A DNA stretch of 64,000 nt from an uncultured Acetatifactor sp. (GCA_947625255.1 CANQNT010000002.1:62001-126000), one strand, 5' to 3'. Shown: positions 36,204-46,627, counted from the first letter of the stretch. A program made the numbers and translations. Notes: generated from the letters alone by a model not told the origin.

Positions 36204-36631
36204 TGTTAATGCCAAAAAGAGTGAAACGTCGTAAGCAGTTCCGTGGATCTATGGCTGGTAAATCATCCAGAGGAAATACCATTGTTTATGGCGAGTACGG
36301 TCTGGTGGCTATCGAGCCTTGCTGGATCAAGTCTAATCAGATTGAAGCAGCCCGTGTGGCTTTGACCCGTTATACGAAGCGCAGCGGCCAGGTTTGGATC
36401 AAGATTTTCCCTGACAAGCCGGTTACCGCAAAACCTGCCGAGACACGTATGGGTTCCGGTAAAGGGGCTGTGGATTATTGGGTAGCAGTAGTTAAGCCCG
36501 GACGCGTGATGTTTGAGATTGGCGGCGTTCCGGAGTCCGATGCCCGTGAAGCGTTACGTCTTGCCATGCATAAGCTTCCCTGCAAATGCAAAATCGCTTC
36601 TAAAGCAGAATTGGAAGGCGGTGTATCATAA
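36203..36631 (+). CDS. rplP: 50S ribosomal protein L16
   Basis: Binds near the A site and organises tRNA contacts. The 142 residues show [35 protein letters not shown] and [19 protein letters not shown]. It overlaps rpsC and rpmC by one base each. An internal ATG two codons later gives the usual MPKR start and cannot be excluded. Confidence 0.97.
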   Translation: MLMPKRVKRRKQFRGSMAGKSSRGNTIVYGEYGLVAIEPCWIKSNQIEAARVALTRYTKRSGQVWIKIFPDKPVTAKPAETRMGSGKGAVDYWVAVVKPGRVMFEIGGVPESDAREALRLAMHKLPCKCKIASKAELEGGVS

Positions 36632-36834
36632 TGAAGACGAATAGATACGTAGAAGAATTAAAAACCAAGTCCGTAGCGGATCTGAACAAAGAGCTGGTTT
36701 CCGCCAAGAAAGAACTTTTCAATTTGAGATTCCAGAACGCTACTAACCAGCTGGATAACACGGCGAGAATTAATGAAGTAAGACGTAATATCGCGCGTAT
36801 CCAGACCGTGATCACCGAGAAAGCAAGAGCTTAA
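36631..36834 (+). CDS. rpmC: 50S ribosomal protein L29
   Basis: Small two-helix protein at the exit tunnel. Sixty-seven residues with [21 protein letters not shown] and [10 protein letters not shown]. It shares one base with rplP. Confidence 0.97.
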   Translation: MKTNRYVEELKTKSVADLNKELVSAKKELFNLRFQNATNQLDNTARINEVRRNIARIQTVITEKARA

Positions 36835-36853
36835 GTGGGAAAGGAGATCAACC

Positions 36854-37108
36854 GTGGAAAGAAATTTGAGAAAAGTCCGTGTCGGTAAAGTTACCAGCAA
36901 TAAGATGGATAAGACGATTGTGGTCGCTATTGAGAATCATGTGAAGCATCCGATCTATAAGAAGATCGTGAAGAGCACCTACAAGCTGAAAGCACATGAT
37001 GAGAATAACGAGTGCAACATTGGTGATACCGTCAGGGTCATGGAGACAAGACCCCTCTCCAAGGATAAGAGATGGAGACTTGTAGAGGTCATAGAGAGAG
37101 CAAAATAA
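36854..37108 (+). CDS. rpsQ: 30S ribosomal protein S17
   Basis: OB-fold assembly protein of the small subunit. Eighty-four residues with [17 protein letters not shown] and [17 protein letters not shown]. The start is GTG at 36854 behind AAAGGAG. Confidence 0.97.
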   Translation: MERNLRKVRVGKVTSNKMDKTIVVAIENHVKHPIYKKIVKSTYKLKAHDENNECNIGDTVRVMETRPLSKDKRWRLVEVIERAK

Positions 37109-37159
37109 TCTGTCCAGGCGCGTTATTAATACGCCAAGATATTCGGAAGGAGATAAACA

Positions 37160-37528
37160 ATGATTCAGCAGGAAAGCAGACTGAAAGTTGCTGATAACAC
37201 CGGCGCAAAGGAATTGCTCTGCATCCGTGTTATGGGCGGCTCGACAAGAAGATATGCACAGATTGGCGATATCATCGTTGCTTCCGTTAAGGATGCAACA
37301 CCAGGCGGCGTTGTAAAGAAGGGTGACGTGGTAAAGGCGGTTGTCGTCCGCACTGTTCATGGCGTTCGTCGTAAGGACGGTTCTTATCTGAAGTTCGATG
37401 AGAACGCGGCAGTGATCATCAAGGATGACAAGACTCCTAGAGGAACCCGTATCTTTGGGCCGGTTGCCAGAGAGCTTCGTGAGAAGCAGTTCATGAGAAT
37501 TGTTTCTCTGGCTCCCGAAGTATTATAA
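37160..37528 (+). CDS. rplN: 50S ribosomal protein L14
   Basis: Forms intersubunit bridges and the RsfS silencing site. The 122 residues include [19 protein letters not shown] and [18 protein letters not shown]. It opens the spc part of the operon; 51 bases separate it from rpsQ. GGAAGGAG precedes the ATG. Confidence 0.98.
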   Translation: MIQQESRLKVADNTGAKELLCIRVMGGSTRRYAQIGDIIVASVKDATPGGVVKKGDVVKAVVVRTVHGVRRKDGSYLKFDENAAVIIKDDKTPRGTRIFGPVARELREKQFMRIVSLAPEVL

Positions 37529-37539
37529 GGAGGTGCCAA

Positions 37540-37851
37540 ATGTCAACATTGAAGATTAAAAAGGGCGATACCGTGAAGGTAATTGCCGGTAAAGATAACA
37601 GCAAAGAAGGCAAAGTCATTTCTGTGGATGCCAAGAAGGGCCGTGTGCTCGTCGAGGGTGTAAACAAGGTTACCAAGCATACAAAGCCCTCCCAGGCCAA
37701 TCCCGACGGCGGCATCATCCAGAAGGAAGCTCCTATCGATCTGTCTAACGTAATGTATGTCCACAAGGGAAAGGCTACGAGAGTAGGCTTCAAGATGGAG
37801 GGCGGCAAGAAAGTGCGTTACGCTAAGTCAACAGGCGAAGTGATTGACTAA
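37540..37851 (+). CDS. rplX: 50S ribosomal protein L24
   Basis: Assembly initiator with an N-terminal KOW motif ([20 protein letters not shown]). The 103 residues end in [25 protein letters not shown] overlaps the rplN stop. Confidence 0.97.
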   Translation: MSTLKIKKGDTVKVIAGKDNSKEGKVISVDAKKGRVLVEGVNKVTKHTKPSQANPDGGIIQKEAPIDLSNVMYVHKGKATRVGFKMEGGKKVRYAKSTGEVID

Positions 37852-37874
37852 TTGATAGGAAGGAGGAAAGAAAC

Positions 37875-38417
37875 GTGAGTAGACTGAAAGACCTTTACAC
37901 CACAGAGATTGTGGATGCAATGACCAAGAAGTTCGGTTATACGAATATTATGCAGGTCCCCAAGCTTGACAAGATCGTGGTCAATATGGGTGTTGGTGAA
38001 GCAAAGGAAAATGCCAAGGTCCTGGAGAACGCCGTTAAGGATATGGAGACCATTACCGGACAGAAAGCGGTTCTGACCAAGGCTAAAAAGTCTGTCGCCA
38101 ATTTCAAGATCCGTGAAGGCATGAAGATTGGCTGCAAGACCACGCTGCGCGGTGAAAAGATGTATGAGTTTCTGGATCGTCTTGTAAACCTGGCACTGCC
38201 CCGTGTGCGTGACTTCAGAGGTGTGAATCCGAATTCTTTTGACGGAAGAGGAAATTATGCCCTTGGTATCAAGGAGCAGTTCATCTTCCCGGAGATCGAG
38301 TACGATAAGATTGATAAGACCAGAGGAATGGATATCATTTTCGTAACTACGGCAAAGACCGATGAAGAAGCACGCGAACTGTTGACTCTGTTCAACATGC
38401 CGTTCGCAAAACAATAA
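37875..38417 (+). CDS. rplE: 50S ribosomal protein L5
   Basis: Binds 5S rRNA and contacts P-site tRNA. The 180 residues carry [32 protein letters not shown] and GLNPNSF-like [19 protein letters not shown]. The start is GTG at 37875 behind AGGAGG. Confidence 0.98.
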   Translation: MSRLKDLYTTEIVDAMTKKFGYTNIMQVPKLDKIVVNMGVGEAKENAKVLENAVKDMETITGQKAVLTKAKKSVANFKIREGMKIGCKTTLRGEKMYEFLDRLVNLALPRVRDFRGVNPNSFDGRGNYALGIKEQFIFPEIEYDKIDKTRGMDIIFVTTAKTDEEARELLTLFNMPFAKQ

Positions 38418-38431
38418 GGAGGTAAGTTCTT

Positions 38432-38617
38432 ATGGCAAAGACATCAATGAAGTTAAAACAGCAGCGTAAGCCCAGGTTTTCCACGCAGGCTTACACACGC
38501 TGCAAGATTTGTGGTCGTCCCCATGCTTACTTGAGAAAGTACGGAATCTGCAGAATTTGCTTCCGTGAGCTGGCATATAAAGGACAGATCCCCGGTGTTA
38601 AGAAGGCAAGTTGGTAA
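38432..38617 (+). CDS. rpsZ: 30S ribosomal protein S14, zinc-binding type
   Basis: Sixty-one residues with a full zinc ribbon C24-C27 and C40-C43 (CKICGRP and GICRICFR), the short C+ form. Zinc-free paralogues take over in starvation in some Firmicutes, but none is seen here. AAGGAGG precedes the ATG. Confidence 0.97.
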   Translation: MAKTSMKLKQQRKPRFSTQAYTRCKICGRPHAYLRKYGICRICFRELAYKGQIPGVKKASW

Positions 38618-38635
38618 AATAAGGAGGAAGTCATA

Positions 38636-39037
38636 ATGACAATGAGTGATCCTATTGCAGATATGCTCACGAGAATTCGTAACGCGAATACTGCAAAACA
38701 CGATACAGTTGATGTTCCCGCTTCCAAGATGAAATTGGCCATCGCCGAGATTCTGCAGGAGGAAGGATATATTAAGAAGTATGATGTCATTGAAGAAGGC
38801 GGCTTCAAGACAATCCATATCGCGTTGAAATATGGTGCCGACAAAAATGAGAGAATCATCTCCGGCATTAAGAGAATTTCCAAGCCTGGTCTGCGCGTAT
38901 ACGCGAACAAGGAAGATATGCCCAAGGTACTGGGTGGCTTAGGCATTGCCATTGTTTCCACCAACCAGGGCGTGATTACCGACAAGAAAGCACGTGAGCT
39001 CGGAGTCGGCGGCGAAGTTTTGGCCTTTGTATGGTAA
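38636..39037 (+). CDS. rpsH: 30S ribosomal protein S8
   Basis: Binds the central domain of 16S rRNA; in E. coli it represses the spc operon. The 133 residues include [15 protein letters not shown] and the C-terminal [21 protein letters not shown] and [14 protein letters not shown] signatures. AAGGAGG precedes the start. Confidence 0.98.
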   Translation: MTMSDPIADMLTRIRNANTAKHDTVDVPASKMKLAIAEILQEEGYIKKYDVIEEGGFKTIHIALKYGADKNERIISGIKRISKPGLRVYANKEDMPKVLGGLGIAIVSTNQGVITDKKARELGVGGEVLAFVW

Positions 39038-39076
39038 ATAAGTGCAATCATTTTACAAATAATAGGAGGTACGGGC

Positions 39077-39619
39077 ATGTCACGTATAGGTAGAATGCCA
39101 ATCGCGATTCCCGCAGGCGTAACTGTGGAAGTCGCAGAAAATAACAAAGTGACCGTAAAGGGTCCTAAGGGAACACTTGTGAGAGTGCTTCCGTCCGAAA
39201 TGACGATTACCGTAGATGGCGGTGCCGTTCATGTCGGCAGACCGAATGATTTAAAGAAGATGAAGTCCCTGCATGGTTTGACCAGAACCCTGATTCACAA
39301 CATGGTGGTCGGAGTTACGGAAGGTTATCAGAAGAAGCTGGAAATCAATGGTGTAGGTTACAGAGCTGCCAAATCCGGCAGGACTCTTACGCTTTCCCTT
39401 GGTTATTCCCATCCGGTAGAGATGGTCGATCCCGATGGTATCGAGACCGTTCTCGACGGACAGAACATCATTATCGTTAAAGGTATTGATAAAGAAAAAG
39501 TTGGCCAATTCGCAGCCGATATCAGAGACAAGAGAAGACCTGAGCCTTATAAGGGCAAGGGTATCAAGTATGCTGATGAGGTAATCAGACGTAAAGTTGG
39601 TAAGACTGGTAAGAAGTAA
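39077..39619 (+). CDS. rplF: 50S ribosomal protein L6
   Basis: Two repeated folds near the sarcin-ricin loop. The 180 residues include [29 protein letters not shown] and the C-terminal [19 protein letters not shown] signature. TAGGAGG precedes the start. Confidence 0.98.
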   Translation: MSRIGRMPIAIPAGVTVEVAENNKVTVKGPKGTLVRVLPSEMTITVDGGAVHVGRPNDLKKMKSLHGLTRTLIHNMVVGVTEGYQKKLEINGVGYRAAKSGRTLTLSLGYSHPVEMVDPDGIETVLDGQNIIIVKGIDKEKVGQFAADIRDKRRPEPYKGKGIKYADEVIRRKVGKTGKK

Positions 39620-39639
39620 GAGATAAGGAGAGTGTGAAG

Positions 39640-40008
39640 ATGGTTAGAAAAGAATCCAGACAGGATGTGCGTGTAAAGAAGCACTTAAGAATTCGCAACC
39701 GCTTCAGCGGTACGGCCGAGAGACCTCGCCTTGCGGTGTTTCGTAGCAATAATCATATGTATGCTCAAATTATCGACGATACGGTGGGCCATACTCTTGT
39801 AGCAGCCTCCACCCTTGAAAAAGAGGTTAAGGCGGAGCTGGAGAAGACCAACAACGTTGATGCGGCAGCATATCTGGGAACTGTGATCGCCAAGAGGGCG
39901 ATTGAAAAGGGTATCAAAGAAGTTGTTTTTGACAGAGGCGGCTTTATATACCAGGGTAAGATTGCAGCGTTAGCTGACGCGGCCAGAGAAGCTGGCTTAG
40001 TATTCTAG
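39640..40008 (+). CDS. rplR: 50S ribosomal protein L18
   Basis: 5S rRNA binder in the central protuberance. The 122 residues carry RKHLRIR-like [30 protein letters not shown] and [21 protein letters not shown]. The ATG at 39640 is nine bases from AAGGAG; a GTG two codons earlier (39634) is possible but closer than usual. Confidence 0.97.
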   Translation: MVRKESRQDVRVKKHLRIRNRFSGTAERPRLAVFRSNNHMYAQIIDDTVGHTLVAASTLEKEVKAELEKTNNVDAAAYLGTVIAKRAIEKGIKEVVFDRGGFIYQGKIAALADAAREAGLVF

Positions 40009-40023
40009 GAGAGGAGAGCAAAC

Positions 40024-40533
40024 ATGAGACATACAATCATAGATCCAAGTCAGTTTGAGTTGACTGATAAGGTTGTTACCATCAAGCGCGTTACGAAGAC
40101 GGTAAAAGGCGGCCGCAACATCCGCTTTACCGCTCTGGTAGTGGTTGGCGATGGCAATGGTCATGTCGGTGCCGGCCTGGGCAAAGCCGTGGAAATCCCG
40201 GAAGCAATCCGCAAGGGTAAGGAAGATGCCGTGAAGCATCTCATCGAGATCGTCCGCGACGAGAACAACTCCATTCCCCATGACTTCCTCGGCGAGTTTG
40301 GTTCCGCAAGCGTTCTGCTGAAGAGAGCTCCTGAAGGTACCGGTATTATCGCCGGCGGCCCTGCCCGTGTCGTTTGCGAACTTGCGGGTATCAAAAACAT
40401 CCGTACCAAGTCGCTTGGTTCCAATAACAAGCAGAATGTCGTACTTGCGACGATCACTGGTTTAAGCCAGATGAAAGCTCCTGAAGAAGTGGCAAAGAAC
40501 CGTGGTAAATCCGTGGAAGATATTACGGCTTAA
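40024..40533 (+). CDS. rpsE: 30S ribosomal protein S5
   Basis: mRNA-entry and fidelity protein, site of spectinomycin resistance. The 169 residues show the double-stranded RNA-binding fold [22 protein letters not shown] and the C-terminal [23 protein letters not shown] domain. AGGAGAG precedes the ATG. Confidence 0.98.
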   Translation: MRHTIIDPSQFELTDKVVTIKRVTKTVKGGRNIRFTALVVVGDGNGHVGAGLGKAVEIPEAIRKGKEDAVKHLIEIVRDENNSIPHDFLGEFGSASVLLKRAPEGTGIIAGGPARVVCELAGIKNIRTKSLGSNNKQNVVLATITGLSQMKAPEEVAKNRGKSVEDITA

Positions 40534-40556
40534 GGTTTTCAGAAAGGAGAATTACA

Positions 40557-40742
40557 ATGGCAGATAAGATGTTGAAGATCACTTTGGTAAAGTCCACGAT
40601 CGGCGCTGTGCCAAAGAATAAAAAGACTGCGGAATCCATGGGACTTCGCAAGCTGAACAAGTCTATTGTACTTCCTGATAATGAAGCTACAAGAGGACAG
40701 ATTCGTCAGATTAGTCACTTAATTAAAGTAGAAGAAGTATAA
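40557..40742 (+). CDS. rpmD: 50S ribosomal protein L30
   Basis: Sixty-one residues with KITLVKSTIGAVPKNKKTAESMGLRKLN and the closing QIRQISHLIKVEE. It lies between rpsE and rplO with its own AAAGGAG. Confidence 0.97.
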   Translation: MADKMLKITLVKSTIGAVPKNKKTAESMGLRKLNKSIVLPDNEATRGQIRQISHLIKVEEV

Positions 40743-40762
40743 TGGACAAGGAGGTGTGAAGA

Positions 40763-41200
40763 ATGGATTTATCCAATTTGAGACCTGCTGAAGGTTCGAA
40801 ACGGGATCGTTTCAGAAAAGGCCGTGGACACGGCTCTGGAAATGGTAAAACCGCTGGTTATGGCCACAAGGGTCAGAAAGCTCGTTCAGGGGCTCCCAGG
40901 CCTGGTTTCGAAGGCGGTCAGATGCCTTTATACAGACGTATTCCTAAGAGAGGGTTTCATAATCGCAACACAAAGGAAATCGTGGCGATTAACTTGAGCG
41001 TACTGGAAGTTTTCGAGAATGATACCGTGGTTGACGTGGATAAGATGATTGAGTGCGGCATCATCAAGAATCCCAGAGATGGCGTGAAGATACTTGGAAA
41101 CGGAGATTTTACCAAAAAGCTTACCGTAAAGGCGAATGCTTTCAGCGCTTTGGCAAAGGAGAAGATCGAAGCTCTTGGTGGAACGGCAGAGGTGATGTAA
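40763..41200 (+). CDS. rplO: 50S ribosomal protein L15
   Basis: Late-assembly protein with a glycine/arginine-rich N-terminal arm ([19 protein letters not shown]) and a globular end that includes [19 protein letters not shown]. The 145 residues are typical. secY starts at the next base after its stop. Confidence 0.97.
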   Translation: MDLSNLRPAEGSKRDRFRKGRGHGSGNGKTAGYGHKGQKARSGAPRPGFEGGQMPLYRRIPKRGFHNRNTKEIVAINLSVLEVFENDTVVDVDKMIECGIIKNPRDGVKILGNGDFTKKLTVKANAFSALAKEKIEALGGTAEVM

Positions 41201-42523
41201 ATGTTTACAACACTGAAAAACGCATTTAAAATAGTAGAAATCAGAAAAAAGATTTTATTCACTCTGGGAATGCTGGTTGTGATCCGAATCGGATCACAGC
41301 TCCCGGTTCCCGGAATTAATACAGCTTTTTTCAGGGAATGGTTTTCCGCGCAGGCAGGGGACGCGTTCAGCTTCTTCAATGCGATCACGGGTGGTTCCTT
41401 TGAAAATATGTCCATCCTGGCGCTGAACATCAGCCCCTATATCACATCCTCCATTATCATGCAGCTTCTCACAATCGCGATTCCGAAGCTGGAAGAGATG
41501 CAGAGGGATGGTGAGGAAGGAAGAAAGAAGATTGTTGCAATTACCAGGTATGTGACAATCGGACTTTCCCTGATTCAGTCTACGGCAATGGCAATAGGCT
41601 TTGGAAGACAAGGCCTGTTGGTGAACTTTAACGCGCTGAGTGTGATTACGGCTATTGCAACCTTGACGGCAGGTAGTGCGTTCTTGATGTGGATTGGCGA
41701 GAGAATTACGGAATATGGTATCGGAAACGGTATTTCCATTGTTTTGGTTATTAACATTATTTCCAGATTACCGAATGATCTGGGGAATTTGTTTCAGCAG
41801 TTCGTACTCAGTAAATTTGATACCGCACCGGCAACGGCTATTCTTGCGGTAGTGATTATTTTTGCGATCATCATTGGCATGGTGGTGCTTGTCATCATCC
41901 TGAACGATGGTATCCGCAAGATTCCCGTGCAGTATGCAAAGAAGATGCAGGGACGTAAGATGGTGGGCGGACAGACCTCCAATATTCCTCTGCGGGTTAA
42001 TACAGCGGGCGTTATCCCCGTCATTTTCGCACAGTCCATTCTGCAGACCCCGCTGATCATTTGCTCTTTTGTGGGTTATCAGGCGACCGGCTTTTGGGGG
42101 GCAATCCTGGCTGGCATGAATAGTTCCAATTGGTGTAAGCCCAGTACCCCCTGGTATTCACTTGGGCTGTTGGTATATGTCATACTGATCGTGTTTTTCG
42201 CATATTTTTATACCTCTATTACCTTTAATCCGTTGATGGTGGCGGACAATATGAAAAAGCAGGGAGGCTTTATTCCTGGTATCAGACCCGGCGCGCCTAC
42301 CAGTGATTACCTGACAAAGGTTCTTAATTATATAATCTTTATTGGAGCGGTCGGGCTGGTTATTATCGCCGTGCTTCCTTATGTATTCAGTGGATTCTTT
42401 GGCGCGAGCATTTCCTTTGGCGGAACGAGTTTGATCATCATTGTGAGCGTTATCCTGGAAACGATGAAGCAGGTGGAGTCTCAGATGCTGGTACGCAACT
42501 ACAAAGGATTCTTAAATGATTAA
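41201..42523 (+). CDS. secY: Preprotein translocase subunit SecY
   Basis: Core of the Sec channel in the cytoplasmic membrane. The 440 residues form ten helices; the plug region follows helix 1 (PVPGINTAFF), and the signatures GGSFENMSILALNISPYITSSIIMQL, EYGIGNGISIVLVINI and the C-terminal LVRNYKGFL are present. It abuts rplO directly and the neighbouring ribosomal binding site lies inside rplO. A hairpin separates it from adk. Confidence 0.98.
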   Translation: MFTTLKNAFKIVEIRKKILFTLGMLVVIRIGSQLPVPGINTAFFREWFSAQAGDAFSFFNAITGGSFENMSILALNISPYITSSIIMQLLTIAIPKLEEMQRDGEEGRKKIVAITRYVTIGLSLIQSTAMAIGFGRQGLLVNFNALSVITAIATLTAGSAFLMWIGERITEYGIGNGISIVLVINIISRLPNDLGNLFQQFVLSKFDTAPATAILAVVIIFAIIIGMVVLVIILNDGIRKIPVQYAKKMQGRKMVGGQTSNIPLRVNTAGVIPVIFAQSILQTPLIICSFVGYQATGFWGAILAGMNSSNWCKPSTPWYSLGLLVYVILIVFFAYFYTSITFNPLMVADNMKKQGGFIPGIRPGAPTSDYLTKVLNYIIFIGAVGLVIIAVLPYVFSGFFGASISFGGTSLIIIVSVILETMKQVESQMLVRNYKGFLND

Positions 42524-42571
42524 TTGGAAGTGACACGCAAGGAAACTCTGCTTGGAAAGTGTCATAAATTG

Positions 42572-42606
42572 CATCCGGGCGATCATTTTGATTGCCCGGA
42601 TGTTTC
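42572..42606 (+). terminator. Hairpin between secY and adk
   Basis: catccgggc and gcccggatg pair as a 9-bp stem with a loop that can extend by gatc/gatt pairs, followed by only three T. It may be a partial terminator that lowers expression of adk and later genes relative to the ribosomal genes upstream. Confidence 0.6.
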
Positions 42607-42660
42607 AAACGTTAATCTGGCGAACCGGAAAGGTCCGTTCAGAATGGGAGGGATAGTCAG

Positions 42661-43308
42661 ATGAAGATTATTATGCTGGGCGCGCCCGGAGCGGGTAAGG
42701 GTACACAAGCCAAGATGATCGCTGCAAAGTATGGAATTCCACATGTTTCCACGGGAGATATTTTCCGCGCGAACATTAAGAACGGAACCGAGCTGGGGAA
42801 AGAGGCCAAGAAGTACATGGACCAGGGGCTCCTGGTGCCGGATGAATTGACCGTGAAGATTCTGTTGGACCGCGTAGCGCAGGCTGACTGTGCAAACGGG
42901 TATGTTTTGGATGGATTTCCCCGTACGATTCCCCAGGCGGAAGTGCTGGATAAGGCCTTGGCCGAATTGGGGGATGCCATTGATATCGCTATCGACGTGG
43001 ATGTGCCGGATGAGAACATCGTTAAGAGAATGTCTGGCAGACGTGCCTGCTTAAATTGCGGTGCGACCTATCATGTAGAACATATCCCGCCCAGGAAAGA
43101 GGGCATCTGTGATAATTGCGGGCAGGCTCTGGTGCTGAGAGATGACGACAAACCGGAAACGGTATTGAACAGACTGGCCGTTTACCATAGCCAGACGCAG
43201 CCGCTGATTGACTATTATACGGCCAAGGGAATTCTGAAGACCGTTGATGGGACCGTTGATATGGAAGAAGTATTTGCGGCCATTGTGGAGCTCCTGGAAA
43301 ATAAGTAG
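42661..43308 (+). CDS. adk: Adenylate kinase, zinc-binding form
   Basis: Equilibrates ATP, ADP and AMP. The 215 residues show the P-loop [10 protein letters not shown] (7-16), [15 protein letters not shown] and the long LID with a zinc site C130-C133 and C150-C153 (CLNCG and CDNCG), typical of Gram-positive enzymes. GGGAGGG lies before the ATG. Confidence 0.98.
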   Translation: MKIIMLGAPGAGKGTQAKMIAAKYGIPHVSTGDIFRANIKNGTELGKEAKKYMDQGLLVPDELTVKILLDRVAQADCANGYVLDGFPRTIPQAEVLDKALAELGDAIDIAIDVDVPDENIVKRMSGRRACLNCGATYHVEHIPPRKEGICDNCGQALVLRDDDKPETVLNRLAVYHSQTQPLIDYYTAKGILKTVDGTVDMEEVFAAIVELLENK

Positions 43309-43392
43309 ATTGGAATAATGGCTGCCGGGTGCGTATCTCGGATGATAATCCGTATGGTAAGGAGAACTGCCCCGGCGATTGGATTGAATAAA

Positions 43393-44148
43393 ATGGCGAT
43401 TACGATTAAGTCAGAAAAAGAGATCGCACTCATGAGGGAGTCTTGCAGACTTCTTGCGATCGTTCACAAGGAATTGGGGGAAGCGATTCGCCCAGGGATG
43501 TCCACTTGGGAGATTGATCAGATGGGCGATCAGCTGATCCGTAAACTGGGCGGTGTGCCGAACTTTAAGAATTATAATGGGTATCCTGCCAGCATCTGTG
43601 TCTCCGTAAATGATGAGGTGGTACATGGCATTCCCAGCAAAAAGCGTATTCTGCAGGAAGGCGACATTGTCAGTCTGGATGCGGGACTGATTTATAAAGG
43701 ATATCATTCCGACGCGGCGCGGACGCATGGCGTTGGAAAGGTGAGTCCCGCGGCGGAGAAATTGATGAAAGTGACGGAAGAAAGCTTTTTTGTGGGTATT
43801 AAAATGGCAAAAGCAGGGAATCATCTGTTTGATATTTCCAATGCCATTGATGCCTATGTCAGACCTTTTCGGTATGGAATCGTCCGCGATCTGGTGGGGC
43901 ATGGCATCGGAACGAAGCTGCACGAGGATCCGCAGATTCCTAATTTCCGTCAGCTTCGGAGAGGACCTTTGCTCCGGCCGGGGATGACGCTGGCCATTGA
44001 GCCCATGATTAACATGGGTAGAGCGGATGTGGAGTGGCTGGACGATGATTGGACCGTGGTGACCCAGGATGGTTCCTGGTCTGCGCATTATGAGAATACG
44101 GTGCTGATTACGAACGGAGAACCGGAGATTTTGACTTTATATGATTGA
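43393..44148 (+). CDS. map: Methionine aminopeptidase type I
   Basis: Removes N-terminal methionine from new proteins. The 251 residues hold the five metal ligands: D and D in SLDAGLIYKGYHSDAART, H in VGHGIGTKLHE, E in LAIEPMINMG and E in AHYENTVLI. The ATG at 43393 gives the usual MAITIKSEKEI opening but has only a weak binding site; an in-frame upstream frame to 43318 has better spacing to AAGGAG and could lengthen the protein by up to 25 residues. Confidence 0.95.
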   Translation: MAITIKSEKEIALMRESCRLLAIVHKELGEAIRPGMSTWEIDQMGDQLIRKLGGVPNFKNYNGYPASICVSVNDEVVHGIPSKKRILQEGDIVSLDAGLIYKGYHSDAARTHGVGKVSPAAEKLMKVTEESFFVGIKMAKAGNHLFDISNAIDAYVRPFRYGIVRDLVGHGIGTKLHEDPQIPNFRQLRRGPLLRPGMTLAIEPMINMGRADVEWLDDDWTVVTQDGSWSAHYENTVLITNGEPEILTLYD

Positions 44149-44205
44149 TTTGCAGGAATATGGCTTTTGGTTCATGAAAGTTTGACTGTCCCATAGGGAG
44201 GATTT

Positions 44206-44496
44206 ATGATAGGAAGGTATGTGATTTCAAAGGCCGGACATGATGAGGGCCGCGTCTACGTGGTAGTGGCCTGCGAACAAGATTATCTTTATCTGGCGGA
44301 TGGACGTCTGAAAAAGGCGGATGCGCCAAAGAAGAAAAAGAAAAAACATGTCCAGATCACAAACAGCAGTGCGGATCGGGAGCTGACTGAGGCATTGGAA
44401 CGCAAAGACGCGCATTTGGATGACAGAATTAAGTATGCAGTAAAGCAATATAGTATGCAAATTCATAAATTGGAGGGAACGTATGTCAAAAAGTGA
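44206..44496 (+). CDS. KOW-domain RNA-binding protein (L14e-like)
   Basis: A 96-residue basic protein with a KOW-type start ([20 protein letters not shown]), a lysine run (KKKKKK) and a helical tail. Genes of this type stand between map and infA in many Clostridia, and the end overlaps infA by 14 bases. Its ribosomal role is unproven. Confidence 0.85.
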   Translation: MIGRYVISKAGHDEGRVYVVVACEQDYLYLADGRLKKADAPKKKKKKHVQITNSSADRELTEALERKDAHLDDRIKYAVKQYSMQIHKLEGTYVKK

Positions 44497-44701
44497 TGTG
44501 ATTGAAATCGAAGGAACTGTTGTGGAGAAGCTTCCGAACACGATGTTCCAGGTGGAGCTGGAAAATGGTCATCGCGTGCTCGCGCATATCAGCGGCAAGC
44601 TGCGCCAGAACTTCATCCGCATCCTGCCCGGAGACAAAGTGACTTTGGAGCTGTCGCCCTATGATCTGACCAAGGGACGCATTATCTGGAGAGATAAATA
44701 A
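44483..44701 (+). CDS. infA: Translation initiation factor IF-1
   Basis: Seventy-two residues of S1-like OB fold: [53 protein letters not shown]. It occupies the A site during initiation. Overlap with the KOW gene by 14 bases implies translational coupling. Confidence 0.98.
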   Translation: MSKSDVIEIEGTVVEKLPNTMFQVELENGHRVLAHISGKLRQNFIRILPGDKVTLELSPYDLTKGRIIWRDK

Positions 44702-44737
44702 TCACTGAAATTGTAGGAAAATATTTGTAAATTTAGC

Positions 44738-44766
44738 TTGCAAAGCAGAGAAGTACATGTTATAAT
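44738..44766 (+). promoter_or_regulatory. Internal promoter before rpmJ
   Basis: TTGCAA at 44738-44743 and perfect TATAAT at 44761-44766 with 17-base spacing, about 34 bases ahead of the rpmJ start. It could drive rpmJ and the alpha genes independently of the S10 promoter. Confidence 0.75.
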
Positions 44767-44799
44767 GTAAAACGGTCTTTTTTGAAAGGAGGGCTTAAC

Positions 44800-44913
44800 G
44801 TGAAGGTTAGAGCATCAGTAAAACCGATTTGCGAGAAGTGCAAAATCATCAAGAGAAAAGGACGCATTAGAGTAATCTGCGAGAATCCGAAGCATAAGCA
44901 GAGACAGGGATAA
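44800..44913 (+). CDS. rpmJ: 50S ribosomal protein L36
   Basis: Thirty-seven residues starting at GTG 44800: [19 protein letters not shown], with zinc ligands C11, C14, C27 and H32, the C+ form. GAAAGGAGGG precedes the start. It is followed by a 223-base gap before rpsM. Confidence 0.97.
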   Translation: MKVRASVKPICEKCKIIKRKGRIRVICENPKHKQRQG

Positions 44914-45136
44914 TCACCGATAGAGGTTCAAGTATAGAGAGCTTATAGGAGATTACTTCTTGATACTGTGAAGTGGCGGCCAGGCTCAGGCCGGAGGGTA
45001 CGCCTAGTAACGGAAAGATCGGATCTGTGTCCGATTGGGTGTAAGCCCCAATCAATTAGTAACAGAGATGTCATGGTCATATCGTTTTGCTGAGCAAGGG
45101 ACATGACTGGACAAAGGAAAAATGGAGGAAATGTAA
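44914..45136 (+). promoter_or_regulatory. Candidate structured leader before rpsM
   Basis: No open frame of note. Several hairpins are visible in sequence: cggcc/ggccg (near 44977-44993), atcgga/tccgat near 45020-45038, attggg/ccccaat near 45038-45056, and gtcatg/catgac around 45070-45108. The length and density of stems suggest a regulatory mRNA leader for the alpha genes, perhaps bound by S4 as in other bacteria, but I recognise no known family. Confidence 0.5.
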
Positions 45137-45508
45137 ATGGCTCGTATTGCAGGTGTTGACTTACCGAGAGAGAAGAGAATTGAGATCGGCCTGACCTATA
45201 TCTATGGGATAGGCAGGAGCACCGCCGATAAGATTTTGGCTGCATCAGGCGTGAATCCTGATACCCGCGTCAGAGACGTGACTGATGATGAGGTGAAGAA
45301 AATCAGTGAAGCGATCGAAGATCTGGGTGTCATTGTGGAAGGCGACCTGAGAAGGGAAATCGCTCTGAATATCAAGAGACTGCAGGAGATCGGCTGCTAC
45401 AGAGGAATTCGTCATCGTAAGGGACTTCCTGTCCGTGGACAGAGAACCAAGACCAACGCGAGAACCCGCAAAGGCCCCAAGAGAACTGTGGCAAACAAGA
45501 AGAAGTAA
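45137..45508 (+). CDS. rpsM: 30S ribosomal protein S13
   Basis: Head protein bridging to the large subunit. The 123 residues start [26 protein letters not shown] and end with the basic tail after [26 protein letters not shown] precedes the start. Confidence 0.98.
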   Translation: MARIAGVDLPREKRIEIGLTYIYGIGRSTADKILAASGVNPDTRVRDVTDDEVKKISEAIEDLGVIVEGDLRREIALNIKRLQEIGCYRGIRHRKGLPVRGQRTKTNARTRKGPKRTVANKKK

Positions 45509-45536
45509 TTAAGAAGAGAAAGTAGGTTAGTTTAAA

Positions 45537-45932
45537 ATGGCGAAAAAAGTTGCGAAGAAAGTAACAAAAAAGCGTGTCAAGAAAAACGTTGAACGCGGAC
45601 AGGCACATATTCAGGCATCCTTTAACAATACCATTGTTACTTTGACGGATACCGAAGGCAATGCGTTGAGCTGGGCCAGTGCCGGTGGTCTGGGATTTAG
45701 AGGTTCAAGGAAATCTACTCCGTATGCTGCACAGATGGCCGCAGAAACTGCCACCAAGGCTGCCTTGGTGCATGGATTGAAGACTGTTGACGTATTTGTA
45801 AAGGGTCCCGGTTCAGGACGTGAAGCCGCGATCAGAGCGCTTTCCGCAAGCGGTCTGGACGTTGTCAGCATCTGTGACGTGACGGCTGTTCCTCATAATG
45901 GCTGCCGCCCGCCGAAGCGTCGCCGCGTATAA
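45537..45932 (+). CDS. rpsK: 30S ribosomal protein S11
   Basis: Platform protein near the E site. The 131 residues include the [15 protein letters not shown] and [19 protein letters not shown] segments and end [12 protein letters not shown], typical of the family. Confidence 0.98.
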   Translation: MAKKVAKKVTKKRVKKNVERGQAHIQASFNNTIVTLTDTEGNALSWASAGGLGFRGSRKSTPYAAQMAAETATKAALVHGLKTVDVFVKGPGSGREAAIRALSASGLDVVSICDVTAVPHNGCRPPKRRRV

Positions 45933-46024
45933 TGTTTTCCTGCAAGGGAGAGGAAATCGTTGGAAGAAAGTGTCTTACGGCGCTTTGCCGGACACTGTAA
46001 ACAATAATTAAAGGAGAAAATGAA

Positions 46025-46618
46025 ATGGCAGTAAATCGTGTACCGATTTTGAAGAGATGCAGGGCTCTGGGAATCGAGCCTTCCGTTCTGGGATATGACA
46101 AGAAGTCGAACAGAACCTTTGCAAGGGCAGGTAAGAAAGTAAGTGAGTACGGTCTGCAGTTGAGAGAGAAGCAGAAAGCGAAGTTCATCTATGGCGTTCT
46201 GGAGAAGCCTTTCAGAAACTATTATGAAAAGGCCGACAGAATGAAAGGGATGACCGGTGAGAACCTGATGAGCCTGTTGGAGCGCAGACTGGACAATGTA
46301 GTGTTTAGAATGGGATTTGCCAGAACCAGAAGAGAGGCCAGACAGATTGTTGGACACAGGCATGTACTGGTAAATGGCAAGATTGCTCAGATTCCTTCTT
46401 TCCTGGTAAAGGCTGGGGACGTGGTTGAGATTAAGGAAAAGGCGAAATCCATGCAGAGATATAAGGATATCGTTGAAGTGACCGGCGGCAGGCTGACCCC
46501 TGAATGGATGGATGTGGACATCGAGGGCTTGAAGGGAACGATCAAGATGCTTCCTACCAGGGAGATGATCGACGTTCCAGTCAATGAGATGCTTATTATC
46601 GAGTTGTACTCCAAGTAA
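46025..46618 (+). CDS. rpsD: 30S ribosomal protein S4
   Basis: 16S assembly initiator and a known autoregulator in other bacteria. The 197 residues have MAVNRVPILKRCRALGIEPSVLG, the S4 domain LERRLDNVVFRMGFARTRREARQIVGH and VNGKIAQIPSFLVKAGD. It lacks the cysteine zinc site of the longer form. AAAGGAG precedes the start. Confidence 0.97.
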   Translation: MAVNRVPILKRCRALGIEPSVLGYDKKSNRTFARAGKKVSEYGLQLREKQKAKFIYGVLEKPFRNYYEKADRMKGMTGENLMSLLERRLDNVVFRMGFARTRREARQIVGHRHVLVNGKIAQIPSFLVKAGDVVEIKEKAKSMQRYKDIVEVTGGRLTPEWMDVDIEGLKGTIKMLPTREMIDVPVNEMLIIELYSK

Positions 46619-46627
46619 TCACCCAGA

